A stretch of 64,000 nt of DNA from Dysgonomonas mossii (GTDB taxonomy: Bacteria; Bacteroidota; Bacteroidia; Bacteroidales; Dysgonomonadaceae), in NCBI RefSeq assembly GCF_004569505.1, contig NZ_SPPK01000004.1:124001-188000 (forward strand). Direction: 5' to 3'. Made by a program: the position numbers and the translations under genes. Positions 18,354 through 26,500 of this stretch are shown here, one piece after another. Positions within the stretch are counted from its first letter, which is position 1, and every line of letters starts with the position of its first letter. The notes beneath the pieces were generated by a model, which worked only from the letters and a program-made list of their open reading frames with translations, was not told where the DNA came from and did not search any database.

Positions 18354-18549
18354 ATATCTCCTGTTAAGAGATATTTAATTAATTACAAAATTAGAAAATA
18401 AATTGAATTTAAGTAATTAAAAGACATAAAAAAGAAAAAGGCATAATCTGCAATATGTTCATAAATTTAATTTAGATAGATCCACGAATATATATAATAC
18501 ACGTTATCAGCATATTACACATTAAAGTATATCTCTTAACAGGAGATAT
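18354..18549. repeat. Inverted repeat pair B, perfect 21-bp arms
   Basis: The 21 bases at 18354-18374 are the exact reverse complement of 18529-18549, with 154 bp between them. Each arm is also a small palindrome (ATATCTC and GAGATAT around seven bases). The right arm runs into nine T residues. On the minus strand a consensus -7 element (TAATTTTG, plus coordinates 18386-18393) lies just inside the left arm, so inversion would turn it away from the surface-protein operon. No recombinase gene is in the window. Confidence 0.75.
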
Positions 18550-18796
18550 TTTTTTTTGTTTATTCTTATCTTATTTATAATTAGACTGTTGATGTCTTCT
18601 GTGACAGATCTATTTAATGATACAAAATAAATTTGGTTTGTTGTTTGCGAACATGTCTCATCTCTTTTTCTCTTGTTATTTATGTCTTCAATATATAGTA
18701 TCGCTTGTGCTATTTAGGTAGTTTAATAAATCAAGCGTAAAAGTTTGCAATAAAATGTTGTAATAAATCTCTGGTGTATACTCACTATAGTCTTCT

Positions 18797-18830
18797 AAAA
18801 AAACAGCTATACATCTTGTGATATATAGCT
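18797..18830 (-). terminator. Terminator of the tRNA-Arg gene
   Basis: On the minus strand AGCTATA (18830-18824) pairs with TATAGCT (18811-18805) and is followed by a run of T residues (18803-18797). It lies 20 bases after the tRNA 3' end. Confidence 0.65.
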
Positions 18831-18849
18831 ATTTATAATTGCTGTATTG

Positions 18850-18923
18850 TGATCCCGAAGCGATTCGAACGCTTGACCCACAGCTTAGAAGGCTGTTGCT
18901 CTATCCAGCTGAGCTACGGGACC
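18850..18923 (-). tRNA. tRNA-Arg (anticodon TCT)
   Basis: The 74-base minus-strand sequence folds as a standard cloverleaf. The acceptor stem GGTCCCG pairs with CGGGATC (one G-T pair) with discriminator A. The D-arm contains AGCTCAGCTGGATAGAGC, the anticodon stem-loop is ACAGC-CTTCTAA-GCTGT giving anticodon TCT, and the T-loop is GTTCGAATC. The 3' CCA is not encoded. It reads AGA codons. Confidence 0.95.
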
Positions 18924-18947
18924 TCACCTTTTGCTTTTAAGCGAGTG

Positions 18948-18955
18948 CAAAGATA
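18948..18955 (-). promoter_or_regulatory. -7 promoter element of tRNA-Arg
   Basis: TATCTTTG on the minus strand matches TAnnTTTG and lies 24 bases upstream of the mature tRNA 5' end. No -33 TTTG was found at the usual distance. Confidence 0.5.
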
Positions 18956-19112
18956 GTACTTTTTATAAAAAGAAAAAGATTTTATTTCAAAAGTTTTCAA
19001 TTTTTAGTGCTTCAATAAATTAGATGTATGTAAATCAAATCTTTATAATAATCTATATGTAAAAGATTATCAAAAGACAAGAGATAAAGTCAACCGTTTA
19101 TTTTATTCATAT

Positions 19113-19120
19113 TATATTTG
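19113..19120 (+). promoter_or_regulatory. -7 promoter element of the glyoxalase-like gene
   Basis: TATATTTG matches TAnnTTTG and lies 25 bases before the ATG at 19146. The -33 region has only an approximate match. Confidence 0.45.
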
Positions 19121-19145
19121 TATTCTTATTAAAAGAAAAAGAATT

Positions 19146-19526
19146 ATGGAAATAAAAGGAAGATTTGATCATTTCAATATAAATGTAACAGATTTGGATA
19201 AAAGCATCAGTTTTTATAAAAAAGCATTGGGCTTGAACGAAATAAGGCGTAAAGAGGCTTCAGACGGATCTTTTACTCTTGTATATTTGGGAGATGGTGT
19301 TAGCCCTTTTTCTTTAGAATTAACATGGCTGAGAGACCATCCTCAAGCTTATGAATTGGGAGAAAATGAAAGCCACTTATGTATAAGAGTAGATGGTGAT
19401 TATGATAAAATCAGAGAATATCACAAAGAGATGGGGTGTGTTTGTTACGAAAATCATAGTATGGGACTTTATTTTATAAACGACCCCGATGATTATTGGA
19501 TTGAAGTTTTACCTATCAATAGATGA
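19146..19526 (+). CDS. Glyoxalase I-like (VOC) metalloenzyme
   Basis: The product is a 126-residue protein with the beta-alpha-beta-beta-beta fold pattern of the vicinal oxygen chelate family. The four metal ligands expected for glyoxalase I (lactoylglutathione lyase) are all present at matching positions: H9 (FDHFNI), E58 (SLEL), H77 (SHLCI) and E120 (WIEV). Length is normal for the family. It may isomerise the methylglyoxal-thiol adduct, but many VOC proteins with these ligands act on other substrates, so the specific reaction is uncertain. It appears monocistronic, with its own -7 element and another promoter before the next gene. Confidence 0.8.
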   Translation: MEIKGRFDHFNINVTDLDKSISFYKKALGLNEIRRKEASDGSFTLVYLGDGVSPFSLELTWLRDHPQAYELGENESHLCIRVDGDYDKIREYHKEMGCVCYENHSMGLYFINDPDDYWIEVLPINR

Positions 19527-19574
19527 TATATTTCCAACAATTTATTAATACTAATTGATATTGATTTATTCGTT

Positions 19575-19608
19575 TTTGTTAAACAAATATACATTTATAT
19601 TATCTTTG
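19575..19608 (+). promoter_or_regulatory. Promoter of the CorC-like / tgt / lptG operon
   Basis: TTTG at 19575-19578 and TATCTTTG at 19601-19608 match the Bacteroidetes -33 and -7 elements, with a slightly long spacer of 22 bases. The -7 lies 25 bases before the next ATG. Confidence 0.55.
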
Positions 19609-19633
19609 TAGCTATTACCATTCATATAAAAAT

Positions 19634-20977
19634 ATGGACATTGTCATATCGATACTAATTACACTTTTATTTGTTTTTCTTAATGGTTTTTTTGTTGCAG
19701 CCGAATTTGCAATTGTCAAAGTAAGATCTTCTCAACTGGAACTGAAAGCTCAGGCAGGTAGTCGTACTGCAATCCTGTCAAAGCGTATAGTTTCACACCT
19801 TGATGCATATCTTGCAGCTACTCAGTTTGGTATTACTATTGCCAGCTTGGCTTTAGGGTGGATTGGAGAGCCTGTCGTTTCTAAAATAATAAAAGAATTA
19901 ATAGGGCTATTCGGATTGGAACTTGCACCGAATATTCTTTCTACTATTTCTCTTATTACGGCATTTGTTATTATTACTGTACTCCACATTGTTTTAGGCG
20001 AATTAGCTCCTAAATCGTTGGCAATACAGCGTTCGGAACAGACAACATTGGCTGTAGCATATCCTTTGCATGCTTTTTATTGGCTGTGTCGCCCATTTAT
20101 ATGGATGCTAAATGGTATTGCCAATTTTATACTGAAACTAGTCGGACTACATACTGTTTCGGAGCAAGAAGTGTATAGTAGTGACGAGCTGCGCTATCTT
20201 GTTGATCAGGCTAAGGAAAGCGGAAATGTAGATAGTGCCGAATTTGATATTATTCAAAATGCATTTGATTTTTCAGAACGGACAGCACGTCAGATAATGG
20301 TTCCTCGTACTCAAGTTGTGGCTATTGATGCTAACGATTATGATGAGAAAACGCTGGAATTTGTAATAGAAGAAGGATATTCCCGCATTCCATGTTATGA
20401 AGATAATATAGATAACACGATTGGTGTTGTTCATCTAAAAGATATATTGAAAAAAATGCGGATAAATGGAACTGTAGATATACGTTCTATTATTCGTCCT
20501 GTTTCATTTACTCCTGAGACTAAAAGGATTGGTCAATTACTGAAAGAATTTCAAGTAAAGCATCAGCAAATAGCAATGGTGCTTAACGAATATGGTGGGG
20601 TAGAAGGGGTAATTACGATGGAGGATATTCTCGAAGAATTGGTAGGTGAGATTCAAGATGAGTATGACAATGAAATTCCTTTTGTAGAACAAACCGGAGA
20701 TAATACATATTCTGTAATTGCTACGGCAGCTATATCCGATATTAATGATGAATTACCACATCCTATCGATAAAGATAAGCAATACGATACATTGGCCGGC
20801 TATTTAATAGATAAGTTTGGTCGTATTCCTAATACTCACGACAAGCTTGAAGCCGAGGACTATCAGTTTACTGTAGTAAAGAAAAATAAGGCTTCGATAG
20901 TTTTAGTGCAACTCAAAGATCTGGCTCAAGATGAAGAATCTGAAGATACAGAACAAGCCAGAACATCTCAGATTTGA
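19634..20977 (+). CDS. CNNM/CorC-type membrane protein (DUF21, CBS pair, transporter-associated domain)
   Basis: The product is a 447-residue integral membrane protein often annotated as hemolysin or CorC. It has a DUF21 membrane domain with about four helices (about 1-150, containing GFFVAAEFAIVKVR and the conserved LGELAPKSLA). A pair of CBS domains follows (about 205-335, with RQIMVPRTQVV and VLNEYGGVEGVITMEDILEELVG split across them). A CorC_HlyC C-terminal domain is at about 345-430. Family members transport or regulate Mg2+/Co2+ or Na+; haemolysis is not supported. It is probably co-transcribed with tgt, which begins 13 bases later. Confidence 0.88.
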   Translation: MDIVISILITLLFVFLNGFFVAAEFAIVKVRSSQLELKAQAGSRTAILSKRIVSHLDAYLAATQFGITIASLALGWIGEPVVSKIIKELIGLFGLELAPNILSTISLITAFVIITVLHIVLGELAPKSLAIQRSEQTTLAVAYPLHAFYWLCRPFIWMLNGIANFILKLVGLHTVSEQEVYSSDELRYLVDQAKESGNVDSAEFDIIQNAFDFSERTARQIMVPRTQVVAIDANDYDEKTLEFVIEEGYSRIPCYEDNIDNTIGVVHLKDILKKMRINGTVDIRSIIRPVSFTPETKRIGQLLKEFQVKHQQIAMVLNEYGGVEGVITMEDILEELVGEIQDEYDNEIPFVEQTGDNTYSVIATAAISDINDELPHPIDKDKQYDTLAGYLIDKFGRIPNTHDKLEAEDYQFTVVKKNKASIVLVQLKDLAQDEESEDTEQARTSQI

Positions 20978-20990
20978 ATAAAAAAATAGA

Positions 20991-22121
20991 ATGGATTTTG
21001 AACTTCAATATACCGATGATCAGTCTAGTGCTCGCGCAGGGTTGATAACGACAGATCATGGACAAATAGAGACTCCTATATTTATGCCCGTGGGGACGCA
21101 AGGTGCTGTAAAGGCCGTCCATATGACTGAGCTTGAGAATGATATACAGGCACAAATAATTTTAGGGAATACGTACCATCTGTATTTACGTCCGGGGTTA
21201 GATATTTTACAACAAGCAGGAGGCTTACATAAATTTAATAGTTGGAATAAGCCTATTTTGACCGATAGTGGGGGATTTCAGGTTTTTTCTTTGGCTCATA
21301 ATAGAAAGCTTACTGAAGAAGGTGCCATTTTTCGCTCTCATATCGATGGTTCTAAACATGTATTTACTCCTGAATACGTAATGGATATCGAACGTACTAT
21401 CGGCGCTGATATAATGATGGCATTCGATGAATGTACACCTGGCGATGCAGATTATACTTATGCAAAAAAATCGCTAGACCTTACAGAACGATGGCTTGAT
21501 AGATGCATAAAACGTTTTAATGAAACCGAATGTGAATACGGTTATAAACAAGCATTATTTCCTATTGTACAGGGATGTGTATATCCTGATTTACGCAGAC
21601 GAGCTGCAGAGAATGTAGCTTCTAAAGGTGCGGACGGGAATGCTATTGGAGGGTTAGCTGTTGGAGAGCCTACAGAGAAGATGTACGAAATGATAGAGGT
21701 TGTAAATGAGATTTTACCAAAGGATAAACCTCGTTATCTGATGGGGGTCGGTACACCGGCCAATATTCTCGAAGCGATAGAACGTGGAGTAGATATGTTT
21801 GACTGTATAATGCCCACACGTAATGGACGTAATGGACAATTATTTACTCGCAATGGGATTATGAATATGCGAAATCAGAAATGGGCTAAAGATTTTTCTG
21901 CAATAGAAGAAAATGGAGCTTCATTTGTTGATACTTTGTACACAAAAGCATATCTTCGTCACTTATTTATAACGAATGAAATTCTAGCATTACAGATCGC
22001 TTCTATACATAATCTGGCTTTTTATTTATGGCTTGTCAAAGAAGCCCGTCAGCATATAATAGCAGGTGATTTTTTGAGCTGGAAAAGAATGATGATTGAG
22101 AATGTTTCAAGACGTTTGTGA
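20991..22121 (+). CDS. tgt: Queuine/preQ1 tRNA-guanine transglycosylase
   Basis: The product is 376 residues, the usual length for bacterial Tgt, which exchanges guanine for preQ1 at position 34 of tRNAs with GUN anticodons. Hallmarks are present: MPVGTQGAVKAV, GNTYHLYLRPG, LTDSGGFQVFSL with the first catalytic aspartate, PIVQG, GGLAVGEP and the FDCIMPTRNGRNG nucleophile region. The zinc site is unusual. The CxCxxC motif expected before the SRAYLHHL-like segment is replaced by ASFVDT (residues 310-315) in front of YTKAYLRHL, while the usual histidine (H340, IHNL) remains. Zinc binding may be lost or altered. It lies 13 bases from its neighbours on both sides. Confidence 0.93.
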   Translation: MDFELQYTDDQSSARAGLITTDHGQIETPIFMPVGTQGAVKAVHMTELENDIQAQIILGNTYHLYLRPGLDILQQAGGLHKFNSWNKPILTDSGGFQVFSLAHNRKLTEEGAIFRSHIDGSKHVFTPEYVMDIERTIGADIMMAFDECTPGDADYTYAKKSLDLTERWLDRCIKRFNETECEYGYKQALFPIVQGCVYPDLRRRAAENVASKGADGNAIGGLAVGEPTEKMYEMIEVVNEILPKDKPRYLMGVGTPANILEAIERGVDMFDCIMPTRNGRNGQLFTRNGIMNMRNQKWAKDFSAIEENGASFVDTLYTKAYLRHLFITNEILALQIASIHNLAFYLWLVKEARQHIIAGDFLSWKRMMIENVSRRL

Positions 22122-22134
22122 TTAACTGAATAGA

Positions 22135-23232
22135 ATGAAAATACTATCAATACTTGATAAGTACATAATAAAGAAATTTTTGGGAACATACATATTCTCA
22201 ATTATTCTTATTATTTCTATATCCGTAGTGTTTGATATAAACGAACGACTTGATAAGTTTTTAAGTAATAATGCTCCCTTAAAAGCGATCATATTCGACT
22301 ACTACATGAATTTTGTACCGTATTACACTAATCTTTTCAGTGCTTTATTTGTGTTTATTGCGGTAATATTTTTTACGTCCAAACTTGCTGATAATTCTGA
22401 GGTCATAGCAATGTTATCAAATGGGATGAGTTTCAAACGATTGATGAAGCCCTATATGATTTCTGCAGGTATTATCGCAGTAGGATCATTCATTCTAAGT
22501 AGTTTTATAATTCCACCAGCCAACGAAACCCGTATAAAATTTCAGAACAAATATATAAAGGATAAAAGTGTCGATTATGCAAGTCGTATACAAATGCAGG
22601 TAGATAAAGGAGTTATTCTTTATATCGAACGTTTTGATAATAAAACACGACTAGGGTATAATCTTTCTTTAGATAAATTTGAAGGCAAGGAACTAAAATC
22701 GAGACTGGTTGCAAGCAGAATAGAATATGATACAGCATATCACTGGGTTCTTAATAATTATTCTATACGCGAATTTCATGGTATGAAAGAAAAAATCACA
22801 ACCGGGACTCGGATAGATACCACACTGAATGTTATACCGAGTGATTTTCTTGTGTCTGTAAATGACTTTGAGCAAATGTCAACGCCTAAGTTGTATTCGT
22901 ATATACAGCGACAAAAGGCCAAAGGATTGGCTAATGTCGGAGGGGTAAGTATTACTCAATTCGAAATAGAATTCCATAAGCGATTCGCATCAGTATTTTC
23001 AGCATTTATACTCACCATAATAGGCGCATCATTATCTGCTCGGAAAATGAAGGGTGGAATGGGGCTTAATATTGGAATCGGATTAGGGTTGAGTGTAACC
23101 TATATTATGTTTCAGACGGTAAGCTCTTCTTTTGCTGTTTCAGGTACAATGCCCCCAATGCTGGCTGTATGGATACCTAATATTGTATTTATGTTTATAG
23201 CTGCATACTTATATTCTAAGGCTCCTAATTAA
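22135..23232 (+). CDS. LptF/LptG-family lipopolysaccharide export permease
   Basis: The product is a 365-residue YjgP/YjgQ-family permease. It has three N-terminal helices (KKFLGTYIFSIILI at the first), a periplasmic beta-jellyroll region (about 130-265) and three C-terminal helices (about 280-362). These proteins form the membrane part of LptB2FG, which extracts lipopolysaccharide from the inner membrane. Whether it plays the LptF or LptG part cannot be decided here, because the second permease and the ATPase are elsewhere. It starts 13 bases after tgt, an arrangement that suggests one operon. Confidence 0.88.
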   Translation: MKILSILDKYIIKKFLGTYIFSIILIISISVVFDINERLDKFLSNNAPLKAIIFDYYMNFVPYYTNLFSALFVFIAVIFFTSKLADNSEVIAMLSNGMSFKRLMKPYMISAGIIAVGSFILSSFIIPPANETRIKFQNKYIKDKSVDYASRIQMQVDKGVILYIERFDNKTRLGYNLSLDKFEGKELKSRLVASRIEYDTAYHWVLNNYSIREFHGMKEKITTGTRIDTTLNVIPSDFLVSVNDFEQMSTPKLYSYIQRQKAKGLANVGGVSITQFEIEFHKRFASVFSAFILTIIGASLSARKMKGGMGLNIGIGLGLSVTYIMFQTVSSSFAVSGTMPPMLAVWIPNIVFMFIAAYLYSKAPN

Positions 23233-23559
23233 TATCTGCATTCTTTCTTCTTTGTAGACTATACAAATAACTGAATCTTATCCAAGTTTATTTTATTTAG
23301 CTTCTCTGTCATTTGTAATAAGTGATTGGAGCTTATGGTATATTACAAAATATTCGATGAATTACCTTGTAAGTAAAGGTCAAATATCGCTCAGCACTGA
23401 ATCTCTAATTATTAATAATAAAAATAGAACCTACGAATCTCACGACTCATAGGTTCTCAAAAACTTTTACAAAACTACACTACTATCTTGGTTGATAGTA
23501 TATTTTAAGAATGTCTCTTTCTTTATTTTCCGTTTTAATCAGAATTATTACCCCAGCTT
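23233..23559. other. 327-bp convergent gap
   Basis: It separates the convergent permease and giant-adhesin genes. Apart from the terminator at 23426-23457 nothing was recognised. No T-tailed hairpin for the plus-strand operon was seen. Confidence 0.6.
23426..23457 (-). terminator. Terminator of the fimbrial/adhesin operon
   Basis: AGAACCTA (23426-23433) pairs with TAGGTTCT (23450-23457), and on the minus strand the stem is followed by ATTTTTATT. It lies about 100 bases past the stop of the 1885-residue adhesin. Confidence 0.7.
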
Positions 23560-26500
23560 TTATTTCATAAATATCCGGCTAGTCTTTTTTACTGTCTGTT
23601 TATTATCTGCTACTTTAACTATATAAATGCTGTTTTGAATAAAGTAACCGTCAGTGAAGCTTTCGGAGCTATATTTCTTAACGTTTTTACTAAATATTTT
23701 TTTACCGTTCAGATCATATACAATAGCCAGACAGTCGACTTCAGACATATTGGTCACTACGATAACATTGTTATTTACCGTAATATTGATTAATGCTGAA
23801 CCTTCATCATCGTCAGTTAGTACAGAGTTACTGGAAACAATATCGAAGCGATTTTTATCTAAACTACTTTTTCCATTAATCGCATATTCTCCATTATTAA
23901 CAATAGGATATATGTGTCCTGTTGTTAAATCTCGAAGGTATAGTTTACGATTTTCTATATCCGGAGTAACAGATAAGTTTAATGTATAATTTTCATTTAT
24001 TGAAGTTTTTACATCAAAAGCTGTACCTGTTATTTGTGGTACTGTTGCTATTTGGAACTTCTCTTTATTTGTACCTGATACGTAAATCTGAGTCAAACCA
24101 TTTTCTAGTAACTTGTATCCATCCCAACCATTATCAAATCCGTTTGTAGTTGCCGGATTTTCGAACAACCATACGCGGTCGGCCGATGAATCACCTATTA
24201 CATCCATAATAATATGAGGATAAGCTTCGCTATTGCTACTTTTTAATGAACGCCATGCTGATTGATTAATCAATTCGTTCTTTCCTAATTTAGCGTATTT
24301 CAAAGTTATCGAACCGGATGTTTTAGCGTTCAACATGAATGTATGCATCGATAAGATCCTATCAGGTAAAGTTGCTTGACCAGCCAAGCTGAATGGTACA
24401 GCTTGATATTGTCCTCCGCTAATACCGGTAGCAGTAGATCCATTTAGCTTACGCCATTGGTCACGAGTTCCGGTATTGAATAAGTATACAGTTTCTTCTT
24501 CCAATAGTCCGGTGCCAAAAGTAATTGCATCTGTTGAGATTGGGATTGCTGCTGTATATGAGTTACCGATCAAATTCATGCCTGAATAATTCACATTCGA
24601 TGTTTTTGTTAATGGCACAATCGCATCACCTACATTTAGTGTACCTGTGAAATTATATATTTTGTCAGGTAAAGAAGTAGCACTATTGGTCATTTCATAG
24701 CCCTTGAATGCTTTTAATTGAGTATCCGGGCTATATGGTGCAGGACGCCATTTGTCTCCGCTGTAAGGCTCTACCCATTGGTTTACAGTTTCTACTCCGG
24801 TAGAAGGAAATTCAGAGCTATTTACCGGTATCCCGAAATATTGCCATTGTCTCTTATAGTAACCACAAGTAGAACATTCGTATGCTTTGTTATAGAATTC
24901 GACAGTAGCATTTACTGCTAAGTTCGTTGCTGGATTGGTAAAAATAAGTGTGCCTGTAGCTTCATCCGGAGATGTTTTTACGATTATAGTCCCTTTATCA
25001 GAGTTACTGTCATTGACGGTTCCGTTTATCGTCAATTGATTTTGGGGCGTTACTACGAGGTTCATATCGGAGTTATTGGTAAGATCTCCAATAATTCGGT
25101 CTTTATCTAAATACAGATCATTAACAGCTGCTCCCGCACCATTTCCACTTCCTGAAGATCCGTTATTGGAAACGGTTGCAAATTCAATATTTTCTCCCGA
25201 TACAGGAACATAGTTGGCTGTCCAGTTATTTTCTTTTGCCCAATCTGTATCAACTGTACCGTGCCAGTAATTACGTATATTTACTACAATATAAACAGTT
25301 GCACGGTCACATGCCTGAGGTGTACCATTATCGCATATTTCATATATAAAACTGTCTGTTCCCTTAAATCCGTCATTGGCAACATAAGAAAATGTTCCGT
25401 TTGCATTTAAAGTAAGAGTACCATTGGAAGTACTGCTCACAGGAGTTGTATTTACGACTTGTTCATTTCCTTCGGGATCGAAATCATTATCCAGGACATT
25501 CCCGTTTAATGTTTTTTTCCCATCAATGTAGAAAACATCGTCGCGTGCAAAAGTATAATTTACTTGACCACTTTGGTCTGATATTACTGTTATAGTCACT
25601 GTAGCCTGATCACAAGTTACAGGATCACCATTATCACATACTTCATAAACGAAAGAATCTTGACCTACAAAATCGGTATTAGGAGTATATGTATATGTTC
25701 CGTCTTCAGCTATTGTAACCGAACCATTAGTAGGAGAAGTTATCAGAGTTGTATTAACAATCATATTATTACCATCAGGATCAAAATCATTGGTTAGTAC
25801 ATTGCCCGAAACACTTCTGTTTTTTCTGGTAACGGCCTCGTCGTCATTCGCTATGATGTTATTATTTATTGTTGGATCTGCTTTTTGAATTACTTTGATT
25901 GTTACTGTCGCTTGGTCACATGCTTGAGGAACACCATTGTCACACACTGTATATGTAAAGCTATCTTCTCCTACGAAATCATTCTTTGGAGTATACAAAT
26001 AACTTCCATTAGCATTTAGTATAACGTTTCCACCTTTAGTAGTAGTTATTGATCCATTATTGGTCACAGTCTGTGAGTTTCCTTCCGGATCAAAGTCATT
26101 GGTCAATACATTACCACCAACAGATGTATTCTTATACGTTATATTAATATCATCAATTGCATAAGTTGTATTTGGAGATACTGGTTCTGGATTTACGTGA
26201 ATGTATACAGTCGCTTTGTCACAAGCTACGGGAGTGCCATTATCGCATACTTCATATACGAAACTGTCTGTTCCTGTAAATCCATTATTTGGAGTATAAG
26301 TAAACGTACCATCAATATTTAGAACTAAAGATCCATGAACCGGAGCATTAACTGGAGTAGTGTTTACTATCTGGTTATCGCCTTCGGGATCAAAATCATT
26401 CAGTAATACGTTTCCATTTACTGTTTTATTTACTTCACTATAATATGCATCATCATTTGCATAGGTATGATTTGTCTTATCACTTTTTGGTAATACAGTA

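Larger units (their letters stand above)
17990..18849. other. 860-bp gene-free region upstream of the surface-protein operon
   Basis: No credible gene was found. A 76-codon frame on the minus strand (18022-18252) spans repeat DNA and was rejected. The region holds two inverted-repeat pairs, a 15-bp tandem duplication, three copies of the 10-mer TATAGGGTAT, two candidate minus-strand -7 elements and the terminator of the tRNA gene. Confidence 0.7.

Noticed and set aside
19634..20977. Annotation as a haemolysin
   Set aside because: The DUF21-CBS-CorC architecture indicates a cation transport or regulatory protein; the haemolysin name is historical.
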